Positions 1 to 8,084 of a stretch of 64,000 nt of DNA are shown here, piece by piece. Origin of the DNA: an uncultured Desulfobulbaceae bacterium (GTDB taxonomy: Bacteria > Desulfobacterota > Desulfobulbia > Desulfobulbales > Desulfobulbaceae); NCBI GenBank assembly GCA_947259225.1, contig CAMYLK010000002.1, positions 62,001 through 126,000 of the forward strand, in the 5' to 3' direction. The notes under the pieces are model-generated. The model saw only the letters and a program-made list of their open reading frames with translations. It was not told the DNA's origin and made no database searches. The translations under genes and the position numbers were made by a program. The first letter of the stretch is position 1. Each line of letters begins with the position of its first letter.

Positions 1-1165
1 CAAAAACTAAAGGCTTAAAGACCGAGCCTGGCTGCCTTTTTGCCTGGACAGCGCGGTTAAAGGGACTTGTGTTGAAATCATTCCCACCTACCATTGCCAT
101 AATGTGACCTGAATTGGAGTCAATGGCAACCAGTGCCCCCTGAGGAGTTTTCCGCTTATCTGCCTTTTTTTGAACCTGCTTCGTACCGTGGACAACTGCC
201 TGCACAGCTTTGGTCTGCATCGAACTGTCGAGGGTAGTTGTAACAATCAGTCCTTTGTGGAGCAGCTCACGGGCACCGAATTTATTTTCAAGCAGGCTGC
301 GGACATATTGGGTGAAATAGCCGTTCATTTTTTTCTGTTTTTTTCTGTCACTGAAATGTAATGGCCGATTATAGGCATCTCTTGCCGCGTCAGGTTTGAT
401 TATCAGCTCCTCAGCCATCCGGTTCAGGACATAACGCTGCCTGGCCTGGGCCTTTTTGAAATGTTTAATGGGCGAGTAACGGCTGGGAGACTGAGGCAGG
501 CCGGCAAGAAGGGCGATTTCCGAAAGGTTAAGCCTGGACGAGGTTTTGCCGAAATAGGTTCGGGCTGCAGCTTCAACCCCGTACGCGCCTTCACCCAGGT
601 AGATCTCATTCAGGTAAATAGAGAGGATGTCTTCCTTGCTCAGCATCTTGTCCAGGCGGTACGCGAGTATGGCCTCCTTGACCTTACGGAAATAGCTTTT
701 CTCCGGGGTAAGCATGAGCGCTCTGGTTACCTGCTGGGTAATGGTACTGCCGCCCTGACTGCGGCGGCCTGATTTGAGGTTGTTGATGAAGGCGCGGAAT
801 ATGGACCAGACATCAAGTCCTCCGTGTTCCCAGTAACGACCATCCTCGGCCGCGACAAAGGCCTGTGGCACAAGGGGGTGTATTTCGTCATACCCGAGGA
901 CAATCCTGTTCTGCTCATAGATGGCGTCAACAAAATTTCCCCGGCGGTCAAGGAGGGTGGTGGTCACCAGAGGCCGATAGTCATCGACGCTTCTTATATC
1001 TGGTATGTCGAGGGAAAGAAACCAGGCCAGTCCACTGCCGATGCACAGGGTGACAAGACCGGCTATAACCAGGAGGAAGGTGATAATATCGTTGTGGTTC
1101 CTGGTCCGCCTGCGAACCGGTTTTTTTCTTGTCGCCTTTTTCGGAGTGTTTTTTCTGGCAGCCAC
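1..1165 (-). CDS. mrcA: Class A penicillin-binding protein 1A, N-terminal part (runs off window)
   Basis: Bifunctional peptidoglycan glycosyltransferase/transpeptidase of the inner membrane; the 3' end lies beyond position 1, so about 388 codons are visible. A basic N-terminus (AARKNTPKKATRKK) precedes one membrane anchor near residues 28-48. The glycosyltransferase domain (about 60-240) shows EDGRYWEHGG with the catalytic Glu near residue 87, then GGSTITQQ, LSIYLNEIYLG and GAYGVEAAARTYFGK. The transpeptidase domain has begun, with its SxxK box PGSVFKP (Ser381, Lys384) at the window edge. No ATG lies between the upstream in-frame stop (1181-1183) and the conserved part, so GTG at 1165 is the likely start, without a clear Shine-Dalgarno. 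Divergent from mutL. Family certain, exact start less so. Confidence 0.93.
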   Translation of the reverse strand, partial: MAARKNTPKKATRKKPVRRRTRNHNDIITFLLVIAGLVTLCIGSGLAWFLSLDIPDIRSVDDYRPLVTTTLLDRRGNFVDAIYEQNRIVLGYDEIHPLVPQAFVAAEDGRYWEHGGLDVWSIFRAFINNLKSGRRSQGGSTITQQVTRALMLTPEKSYFRKVKEAILAYRLDKMLSKEDILSIYLNEIYLGEGAYGVEAAARTYFGKTSSRLNLSEIALLAGLPQSPSRYSPIKHFKKAQARQRYVLNRMAEELIIKPDAARDAYNRPLHFSDRKKQKKMNGYFTQYVRSLLENKFGARELLHKGLIVTTTLDSSMQTKAVQAVVHGTKQVQKKADKRKTPQGALVAIDSNSGHIMAMVGGNDFNTSPFNRAVQAKRQPGSVFKPLVF

Positions 1166-1595
1166 GTTAAGAGTAGTTAGTTATAAGTTCGTATGAGGTT
1201 TACGGATGCGGTTGAAGCTCACTTATTGTATATTTCTTTTTTAATCAAGTCATGATTGGTGGAAACTCTAATATTATATTAAAGTTAATAAGATCTAGTT
1301 TACCAGTTCATTTTTTTGCTTGCCCAAAGAAAATGAACCAGCAGTGAATCGGCGAAAGAAAAGGCACCTGTGCCTCTCGCCGTGTAGAATAACACTGCTG
1401 GTCCTTTGGACTTACTAGTGCTCCTCTAAGCTGTCGGGAATTTGTAAATTCGCTCTGCTCAAACAATATAAATTCCTTGATCGGCTTCTTCTGCCTTGCT
1501 CAGCAAGTGTCAATGGGAGTCGTAATGAACAAGTTTTTTTTTAATTGCAATAGCAGGAGCCTCTAGGCTCTATTATTTACATTTAATAGAAACAT
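1166..1595. other. 430-bp intergenic stretch between mrcA and mutL
   Basis: No convincing gene. Its centre (about 1306-1540) carries two strong stem-loops and a plus-strand frame, broken by stops, that resembles a dispersed proteobacterial repeat, described separately. The flanks are AT-rich (1205-1300 and 1545-1595) and presumably hold the divergent promoters, but I see no clean -35/-10 pair. Confidence 0.6.
1306..1540 (+). repeat. Probable decayed copy of a dispersed intergenic repeat
   Basis: Seen: a 12-bp stem (1306-1317 with 1327-1338) is followed at once by a three-part nested stem-loop: outer arm 1337-1346/1393-1402, middle arm 1350-1355/1377-1382 and inner arm 1362-1367/1370-1375. 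The plus-strand frame reads HFFACPKKMNQQ, stop, GERKGTCASRRVE, stop, then LTSAPLSCREFVNSLCSN. From memory, this resembles short spurious proteins annotated from a repeat scattered between genes in many Proteobacteria (FFAWP..., RKGT..., APLSCREF.NSL). That identity is unverified. The stops argue that it is not a protein gene here. Confidence 0.45.
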
Positions 1596-3437
1596 ATGTC
1601 CCGAATTAGAATCCTTTCAGATCACCTTGCCAATCAGATTGCCGCGGGCGAGGTTGTTGAGCGGCCGGCCTCAGTTGTCAAGGAATTGGTGGAAAACAGT
1701 CTTGATGCAGGGGCAACCCGTATTTCTGTCCAGATTGAAGGCAGCGGAACCAGGCTGATCAGGGTGGTAGATAACGGGCAGGGGATGGTAGAGGATGACG
1801 TCCTGCTCTCCATAGAAAGGCATGCCACCAGCAAGCTCAATGATGAGAGCAGGCTTGACGAAATCGGGACCCTTGGTTTTCGTGGTGAGGCTTTGCCCAG
1901 TATAGGTTCGGTATCAAGACTGACGCTCTTGTCCCGTCCGCAAAACAGGGAGACGGGAACCAGGGCGGAGATACGTTACGGGAGGCTCCATGGGGTTCAC
2001 GAGGATGGCTGTGCCGCAGGGACCATTGTTGAGGTGCGGGGTCTTTTCGGTAATGTACCGGCCAGGAAGAAATTTCTCAAGTCTTCCAGGACAGAGCAGT
2101 ACCATATTGAAGAGGTTGTCCGTAACCATTCTCTGGCCCATATGCATACGGCTTTTTCTGTTACGGTTGACGGGAGGTCTGTCCTGGATCTGCAGGTAGC
2201 TGACGATCATGAAAAAAGGGTTCGGGATGTATTCCGGTATCGGGAGGAGCAGCTGCTTTTTGTCGATACCCTGTCAGATCATCCTGAAAGTATGCACATC
2301 AAAGGCTATATTCTGCCGCCGGAACTCGCCTCTTCAAGAACCAATAAGCTTCGCATCCTGGTAAACGGACGTCCGGTTAAGGACAAAATGGTTCGTCATG
2401 CAGTAGTGGAAGGATTACATGGCTTTCTGATGAAGGGACAGTCGCCCTCCGGAGTGATATATATCGAACTTCCCGCTTCGCAGATTGATGTCAATGTACA
2501 TCCGGCCAAGCATGAAATCCGTTTTCGCCGTTCCCAGGATATTCACCGGAATATTGTTCAGGCCGTGAGTACATCTATGAGAGGGTATCAGGACGAGGTT
2601 CGTTCGGAAATTTTTACCGTGCCTTCCTCCTCCCCTGCACCAACAGTTCGTGAGCCTTTATTGGGAGTTGAAGCAAGAGGTCTCAACGCACCTGAAGTTT
2701 CCCGGCTGCCGAATTACAAAACGTCTCCGGTTTCAGCAGGCCATACCACATTCCATAAGGAAAAATCGGCCGAATCGGAAGCTGACTTCCAGGCAAGGCC
2801 CCATCCTCCGGAACCGGTTCTGAACAAAGAGCAAGGCGAAGTGGTTGCGGATTTCTCAGGTTTAAAAATCGTTGGTCAGCTTTTTCACCTCTACCTCCTC
2901 TGTGAAAGAGATGAGCAGTTTGTCGTCATTGATCAGCATGCGGCACACGAGAGAATACTTTACCAGCAGCTTCGAAGCGCTTACCAGGAACAGGAAATTC
3001 CCCGACAGGGCCTGATGTTTCCAGTCACCGTGGAGGTCACCCCTGATCAATCGGAATCCCTTGAAAAGTACAGAAAGGATATCGAGGCACTTGGTATCAC
3101 AGTAGAGCATTTTGGAGAGGCCACCTGGGTGGTCAAGTCCATTCCGGCCGTAGTTGGATATCTCGAACCGGCGGAACTGTTAATTGAAGCTCTTGAAAAA
3201 CTAAGCTCGGGCAGCAGCCGGAAAGCTGCAGGTATTTCCGACCGGGTAGATTACCTGCTTTCTTCAATGGCGTGCAAGGCTGCGGTCAAAGCTGGAGACA
3301 AACTGGCACCGGAGGAAATGCTTGAACTACTGGTACAGATGCAGGCCAGTGAATATTTTTCGCATTGCCCCCATGGCCGCCCGGTAATCAAGGTGTTCAC
3401 AAAGCGCGAAATTGAAAAATGGTTTCACAGAGTATAA
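1596..3437 (+). CDS. mutL: DNA mismatch repair protein MutL
   Basis: Couples mismatch recognition by MutS to strand removal. The 613-residue product has the GHKL ATPase N-terminus with ENSLDAGA, DNGQGM and GFRGEALPSI (about residues 30-105). A low-complexity linker follows (about 345-415), then the MutL C-terminal dimerisation/endonuclease domain. That domain carries DQHAAHERILYQ (446-457), the SSMACKAAVKAGDKL motif, CPHGRPV and a terminal FTKRE. The endonuclease signature normally ends in Glu, but here position 457 is Gln, while the Cys/His metal-site motifs remain. Start is ATG at 1596, with only a weak upstream purine signal. The aldo/keto reductase gene follows 40 bp downstream. Confidence 0.98.
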   Translation: MSRIRILSDHLANQIAAGEVVERPASVVKELVENSLDAGATRISVQIEGSGTRLIRVVDNGQGMVEDDVLLSIERHATSKLNDESRLDEIGTLGFRGEALPSIGSVSRLTLLSRPQNRETGTRAEIRYGRLHGVHEDGCAAGTIVEVRGLFGNVPARKKFLKSSRTEQYHIEEVVRNHSLAHMHTAFSVTVDGRSVLDLQVADDHEKRVRDVFRYREEQLLFVDTLSDHPESMHIKGYILPPELASSRTNKLRILVNGRPVKDKMVRHAVVEGLHGFLMKGQSPSGVIYIELPASQIDVNVHPAKHEIRFRRSQDIHRNIVQAVSTSMRGYQDEVRSEIFTVPSSSPAPTVREPLLGVEARGLNAPEVSRLPNYKTSPVSAGHTTFHKEKSAESEADFQARPHPPEPVLNKEQGEVVADFSGLKIVGQLFHLYLLCERDEQFVVIDQHAAHERILYQQLRSAYQEQEIPRQGLMFPVTVEVTPDQSESLEKYRKDIEALGITVEHFGEATWVVKSIPAVVGYLEPAELLIEALEKLSSGSSRKAAGISDRVDYLLSSMACKAAVKAGDKLAPEEMLELLVQMQASEYFSHCPHGRPVIKVFTKREIEKWFHRV

Positions 3438-3477
3438 ACCAGAAACATCTACTCCATCAATTCCAGCATGTAACAAT

Positions 3478-4641
3478 ATGATCTATCGTCGCTTCGGAAA
3501 AACAGAGCTTCAGCTTCCAGTCCTGTCCGCAGGCTTTATGAGGGCCATGCATTCATGGAAAGATCTTCCAGACAAGGATATACCGGAAACGAGCCAGAAG
3601 AAACTGGAAACAGTTGTTGAAAGAGCTTTTGATCTCGGCATTAACCATTTTGAGACAGCCCGTGGATACGGAACTTCAGAAAAACAGCTCGGTAAGGCTT
3701 TAAGGAAATATGAAAGAAACAGCTATGTTGTCCAGACCAAGGTCCCCCCTTCGGATGATCCGAACGCGTTCAGAAAGGAGTTTGAACAATCTCTGGATCA
3801 CCTGGGTCTTGAGCATGTGGATTTGCTGGCAATCCACGGGATTAACGATTATCGCTCATTTTGGCAGGTTTGCAGGGAAAATGGCTGCCTGAATGTTACC
3901 CGCAAACTCCAGGATGAAGGGATGGTAGGGCATGTAGGCTTTTCCGGCCACGGGCCGCCCGAGGTAATTCTTGAAGCCCTGCGCCATGAACAGGACGGAG
4001 GTTTTGATTACCTCAATATCCACTGGTATTATATAAACCAGGTCAACTGTGCGGTGCTTGATGAAGCTGCCTCAAAAGACTTGGGAGTGTTTATTATCAG
4101 CCCGACCGATAAGGGGGGAATGCTGCAAAATCCTCCGAAAAAACTGAAAACCCTCTGCCAGCCGCTTTCGCCGATGCAGTTTAATGATCTTTACTGCCTC
4201 AGTCGGCCGGACGTTCATACGATCAGTGTGGGTGCGTCCCACTCTGCTGATTTTAATGAGCATGTCACTGCGGTTGATTTACTGGATACATCTCATGAAT
4301 TGGTTTCAGCAATTGATCGCCAATTGCGGGAGGCGATGCTGAAGGAAACAGGTTCTGCAAGGCCAGAAGGTTTGTGGGAAAAGTTTCCTCCATGGCTTGA
4401 AACACCCGGCTATATAAACATTCGTTTTATTCTGTGGCTGTATAATCTAGCCAGAGGGTGGGATCTGGTTGAATACGGCAGGAGCCGTTACCGTAAGCTC
4501 GGCGTCCAGCCGGAGTGGGTTCCTGGGAACAACGCGGCCCTGGCCGGGCAGTTTGATTTCGGTCCCGTCGCGGAGAATTCCGGGATGAGGGAAGATGTAC
4601 TTTTAAAGCAGCTAAAGAGTGCTCATAAGCTGTTAGCATGA
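3478..4641 (+). CDS. Aldo/keto reductase family protein
   Basis: 387-residue NAD(P)H-dependent oxidoreductase of the AKR superfamily; substrate unknown. The barrel begins MIYRRFGKTELQLPVLSAG. The tetrad regions are visible: ETARGYGTSEKQLG (Glu where most AKRs have Asp, with the Tyr retained), VQTKV (Lys) and LLAIHG (His). Similar sequences with the ETARGYG variant occur in cyanobacteria and other bacteria. There is no C-terminal CxxCxxCxxxCP ferredoxin extension, which separates it from the Fe-S AKR subfamily. An in-frame TTG at 3412 would overlap mutL; I prefer ATG 3478 because the conserved first strand starts there. Probably co-transcribed with mutL. Confidence 0.9.
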   Translation: MIYRRFGKTELQLPVLSAGFMRAMHSWKDLPDKDIPETSQKKLETVVERAFDLGINHFETARGYGTSEKQLGKALRKYERNSYVVQTKVPPSDDPNAFRKEFEQSLDHLGLEHVDLLAIHGINDYRSFWQVCRENGCLNVTRKLQDEGMVGHVGFSGHGPPEVILEALRHEQDGGFDYLNIHWYYINQVNCAVLDEAASKDLGVFIISPTDKGGMLQNPPKKLKTLCQPLSPMQFNDLYCLSRPDVHTISVGASHSADFNEHVTAVDLLDTSHELVSAIDRQLREAMLKETGSARPEGLWEKFPPWLETPGYINIRFILWLYNLARGWDLVEYGRSRYRKLGVQPEWVPGNNAALAGQFDFGPVAENSGMREDVLLKQLKSAHKLLA

Positions 4642-4743
4642 AAATGAATGCAGACCATGAACAGATGATTTTCTGAACAACCGGTTCTTGGGCCCAGCAA
4701 TGTATTCATTTGAATTTTGGCAAGGATGAGATAAACATACAAT

Positions 4744-5607
4744 ATGGAGCAAGGCCATTCATCATCTATTTCCTGTTCGGGAATCCGTCTTTTTGTTCTC
4801 TATGTATTATGTTTTGCTACGGTTGTCTGCTATGTCAATATGTTCCAGTTCTGGGCCTGGCTGAGCAAACAGCTGGGGCCCGGCCTCCTGGTTAAACTTC
4901 TGCCCATTATTGTGACCGTTGCTGTTCTGATGGTTATCGGCTCCCGCTTCGTCAATCGAGTCAATCGCGGCTACCGGATCAAGTTTCTTTTTCTGGGCCT
5001 CGGTATTGTCGGAGCATTTTTTTCCCTGGCCATCCCTGACCCGCACGTGCCGATCAAACGGATACACGTTGCAGAATATATCATCCTTTCCTTTCTCGTC
5101 CGCTATACACTGAGCTACAGGCTGCAAGGGACAAGCCTTACCCTGTTTACAGCCCTGGTAACCATACTGTTCGGGGTGCACGACGAGATGCTGCAGGGGC
5201 TCCATTCACTGCGTTATTACGGGTGGAGGGACATTATTGTGAACGGCTCGGCAGGATTGAGCGGTGCCCTGCTGGGACACGGTCTGTTATGTTTTGAAGG
5301 ACCGGGTAATTCTCAGACTGCCGGCCATAATAGACAGGTGCTCACCGCAGCGATTGTTGTCCTTTACATTCTCCTGGCAGCAGCAGTTGCCGCACACGTT
5401 GTTTTCATTTACCAGCAGCGGGGCAGCCAGTTCAACTATCCTTCTCTTCTCCCGCTGACAGGTGTGTGCCTGCTGATTGGCGGTCTGTATCCGGAAATTG
5501 TATTGAATTCGTATAAGCATCATGGCCTGCAGGCTGTATTCTGGCTTTCATTAGGCCTGTTGGCATATCCGCTGATTGCAAATCTTGTTGGAATGGAATT
5601 CATCTGA
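4744..5607 (+). CDS. VanZ-like integral membrane protein
   Basis: 287 residues with about seven predicted membrane segments (near 15-38, 48-68, 78-95, 110-127, 133-150, 170-190, 205-270). The VanZ-family core is present: HVAEYIILSFLVRY, then HDEMLQGLHSLRYYGWRDIIVNGSAG, that is an acidic DE, a Gln, an Arg-Asp and an Asn-Gly pattern between helices. VanZ of enterococci gives low-level teicoplanin resistance, but chromosomal family members have no assigned function. The gene ends 17 bp before the DUF309 gene, so the pair is probably one operon. Family assignment is good; no specific role can be given. Confidence 0.8.
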   Translation: MEQGHSSSISCSGIRLFVLYVLCFATVVCYVNMFQFWAWLSKQLGPGLLVKLLPIIVTVAVLMVIGSRFVNRVNRGYRIKFLFLGLGIVGAFFSLAIPDPHVPIKRIHVAEYIILSFLVRYTLSYRLQGTSLTLFTALVTILFGVHDEMLQGLHSLRYYGWRDIIVNGSAGLSGALLGHGLLCFEGPGNSQTAGHNRQVLTAAIVVLYILLAAAVAAHVVFIYQQRGSQFNYPSLLPLTGVCLLIGGLYPEIVLNSYKHHGLQAVFWLSLGLLAYPLIANLVGMEFI

Positions 5608-5624
5608 GGGCAGGAATAATCTAC

Positions 5625-6179
5625 ATGCACAGAAAAGAATTCGACCCTTTCCAGGACCGGTTGAGCCGGGACATCCGTAATGATTTATCAAAAACCCTGC
5701 CCGAAGTTCTTGAAAAGCGGGACATGGAAACAGCAAGGGATGTTGCCGGGCGCTATCTAAATGATGATCCTGCTCCCTGTTATGTGGACTATATTCAGGC
5801 CAGATTGGCCGCCTATGAAGATTGTCTGGAGGAAATCCAAAAGGGATCGGATGATTTTTTCCGGCGGGCCCTGGTCTTGTGGGACAGGAAATTATTTTTT
5901 GAAGTGCATGAAGTACTGGAAAATGCCTGGATCAAAAAAGAAGGTGAGGAAAAACTTGTTCTGCAGGCAATGATACGGGCTGCAGGAGTGTATATCAAGA
6001 TGGAATACGGGTATACTGATTCGGCCAGAAAGATTGCCAGACGGGCAATTCCGATCCTGGAACAATACAGAAATTATCTTGTTGATTATTTTGACCCCGG
6101 TGAACTGTTGCTCTCCTTGAAGGATCTTCGCAGAAGTCCCCCAGTCTTACTTGCTTCTTCCCGGAACAAAGTAAGATAA
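5625..6179 (+). CDS. DUF309 family protein
   Basis: 184-residue soluble, mostly helical protein. The middle part matches DUF309: FFRRALVLWDRKLFFEVHEVLE then W, followed by LQAMIRAAGVYIK and ILEQYRNYL. The paired FExHEvLE and W...G..K..LQ..I..A motif is the family hallmark. An N-terminal 85-residue extension precedes it. ATG at 5625 is preceded by GGCAGGAATAAT, a reasonable ribosome site, and lies 17 bp after the VanZ-like gene. The biochemical role of DUF309 proteins is unknown, although the conserved His/Glu suggests a binding site. Confidence 0.82.
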   Translation: MHRKEFDPFQDRLSRDIRNDLSKTLPEVLEKRDMETARDVAGRYLNDDPAPCYVDYIQARLAAYEDCLEEIQKGSDDFFRRALVLWDRKLFFEVHEVLENAWIKKEGEEKLVLQAMIRAAGVYIKMEYGYTDSARKIARRAIPILEQYRNYLVDYFDPGELLLSLKDLRRSPPVLLASSRNKVR

Positions 6180-6263
6180 TCTGAGCTGATTAGCACCAAC
6201 CAGCAAACAACGCTGAACAGCGTATTGTAAAAAGTTATGAAGAGTGTGTAAAAAACAATACAT

Positions 6264-6293
6264 TTGATAAATTACGTTAAAACACTATATAAT
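6264..6293 (+). promoter_or_regulatory. Sigma-70-like promoter for the secreted protein gene
   Basis: TTGATA (6264-6269) and TATAAT (6288-6293) are separated by 18 bp in an AT-rich stretch 57 bp upstream of the ATG at 6350. The consensus -10 and good spacing make this a credible vegetative promoter. Confidence 0.6.
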
Positions 6294-6349
6294 GAAAAAA
6301 ATTCATACTTGTTAAGTCATCGTTAACGTGTTCATTTCAGGAGGGGAGA

Positions 6350-8011
6350 ATGATTTGGAGGCGATATTCAACAGTTTTTCTGACATGCATGATGCTCGCA
6401 TCGGCTTCTTCAATTGATGCAGAAGATACCGGTCAGGCATCAGATTCCTTACCTTCTTTCGGGCAGAGCGATTCATCCAGCACTCTTTTTAAAAAGGAAA
6501 TAAAGAGCCGCACCAGCCGTTTTCAAGTACGAGGAACAGCCACTGATAGAAAGTATACCGGTACCGATGAGGGTACCTTTGGTTTTGAGGCACTTTTCGG
6601 CCACTTTTTTTCCCCTGAAGTAGACCAGTATAGCGGGTATTACTTACTATCCGGCAAGCTCGAAAGTGATAACCGCCAGCGATTCAACGCAACCCTTGCG
6701 TACTTTCCGCCTAAAATTGGCGGTGAAGCCAAAATGACCTACAGGTTGCTCCACGCGGAAGTCCGCGATAACCTGCCGTCAACTGGAGAGTTTGATGAAG
6801 GTGCCATCGAGCAGGGGCTGGGGATATACTATAAAAAGCGGTTCAACATCCTGCTGAAGGAATTTAATTTTAATTATGCCTATACGCAAATGGGTGAAGA
6901 AAGCCTGGTAACCGGGCCTTTCAATTTCGACTCCCCGGATGCCTGGGAACAGTCAAATATTGTGACTGGCTTTGGAGACATTCAGACACACAATGCCCTG
7001 GTTGAGTTTGCGGCCGGCAATGACGGAGTGGACAACCATGTAATAAAAGGGTACCGCCTGGACCTGGGCGGCGGCTACCAGAGTGTAACATACGACGAAT
7101 TTTACACTATTCCTGAAATAACCGATGAAGGGTTTTCAGGATTTGCCGAATTGAAGGTCTGTACTCCATTAGGCATTCTTAAAGGAGGATACCGGGACGC
7201 GCAATCGGCAAACATTGCTTTTGGTGGGTATCAGCTCGGCGGGATCGAACTGTATTACAGGCATATTGATTATCCGTATGCCAGTGATGAAGAGATAATT
7301 GGCATTGCTTTTACCCTGGACCTGTTTGATATCGGCTCAGCCTTTGACCGGAGGTGCCGGCCGTTTTTTTACAGCTCCGATACCGGATACACCAATGTAA
7401 ACCAGATGGGACATATTAATCGCCTCGAATCCGATGAGTTTACAGCCAAAAAAGTCAATGAGTTAAAGGAAGGGGTATACCGGGTGGATAAGACACAGCT
7501 CCAGGGCAATTTCCGTATTGATACTGATGAGTCGGGTGAACCGAAGCTTTGTGCCGTCACGTCATGTTCCCAAGTCAATATCCAATCAGTTGTACCTTCA
7601 TATGCGAACAACGCTGTCACAATTGGCGGACCAGATAACAGAGAAATATGTATGAATCTTAAATATCTTGGAGAGTCACTGCAAACTCAGCAAACAGTCG
7701 TGGTAACTGCAAATGACAACTGTTGCGGGGATACACAGGTGATGGCGAATGTAACTCCAGGATCCCTGTATTTAGATAATGCTATTGTTCAGGAGGGTGT
7801 TGGGTGTGTTAAGCCAGAAGTGCCAGAAAATATACCTCCACCGAATATACCTCCACCGAATGTACCTCCGCCAACTCCGGCATGTAGTAAGAGTCTTGGA
7901 GAAACCTGTTCGTTTACTTTCGAATGTTGTCCTGATTTTGGCGTTCCACTGACGTGCCAGGATGGTGGTAATAATATTAAGATATGTAGTTTACCTGTAG
8001 TTACACCTTGA
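6350..8011 (+). CDS. Secreted, probably outer-membrane barrel protein with Cys-rich C-terminal tail
   Basis: 553 residues. A signal peptide (about 1-24, cleavage near SSIDA-ED) follows a very strong ribosome site (AGGAGGGGAGA). Residues 50-340 are rich in alternating hydrophobic/aromatic strands (GYYLLSGKLES, LGIYYKKRFNILLKEFNFNYAYTQ, GGYQLGGIELYYRHIDY), as in a beta-barrel. Residues 375-490 form a domain with four or more cysteines, including DNCCGDT. A proline hinge with repeated PPPN units leads to the final 40 residues, where six cysteines follow the pattern C-x7-C-x5-CC-x8-C-x9-C, the order of an inhibitor cystine knot. It has its own promoter and terminator. Function is not recognised; adhesion or surface display is only a guess. 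Confidence 0.75.
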   Translation: MIWRRYSTVFLTCMMLASASSIDAEDTGQASDSLPSFGQSDSSSTLFKKEIKSRTSRFQVRGTATDRKYTGTDEGTFGFEALFGHFFSPEVDQYSGYYLLSGKLESDNRQRFNATLAYFPPKIGGEAKMTYRLLHAEVRDNLPSTGEFDEGAIEQGLGIYYKKRFNILLKEFNFNYAYTQMGEESLVTGPFNFDSPDAWEQSNIVTGFGDIQTHNALVEFAAGNDGVDNHVIKGYRLDLGGGYQSVTYDEFYTIPEITDEGFSGFAELKVCTPLGILKGGYRDAQSANIAFGGYQLGGIELYYRHIDYPYASDEEIIGIAFTLDLFDIGSAFDRRCRPFFYSSDTGYTNVNQMGHINRLESDEFTAKKVNELKEGVYRVDKTQLQGNFRIDTDESGEPKLCAVTSCSQVNIQSVVPSYANNAVTIGGPDNREICMNLKYLGESLQTQQTVVVTANDNCCGDTQVMANVTPGSLYLDNAIVQEGVGCVKPEVPENIPPPNIPPPNVPPPTPACSKSLGETCSFTFECCPDFGVPLTCQDGGNNIKICSLPVVTP

Positions 8012-8046
8012 CAGGTATTTTGCTCTTCTGAGGATTGAGGTAGGAG

Positions 8047-8078
8047 AAGAAAACCTGACCCGGGGATCAGGTTTTCTT
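8047..8078. terminator. Bidirectional hairpin terminator between the secreted-protein gene and ftsH
   Basis: A perfect 12-bp stem (8047-8058 with 8067-8078) encloses the 8-base loop CCCGGGGA, between the stop at 8011 and the convergent ftsH stop at 8085. The A and T runs in the arms suit use in both directions, although no long U tract follows. Confidence 0.65.
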
Positions 8079-8084
8079 CAAACT

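Noticed and set aside
824-1180. Plus-strand frames (up to 118 codons) at 0.8-1.2 kb
   Set aside because: They lie opposite the clear PBP1A glycosyltransferase domain.
6210-6223. Small hairpin ACGCTG/CAGCGT after the DUF309 gene
   Set aside because: Loop is too short and no T run follows; not accepted as a terminator.
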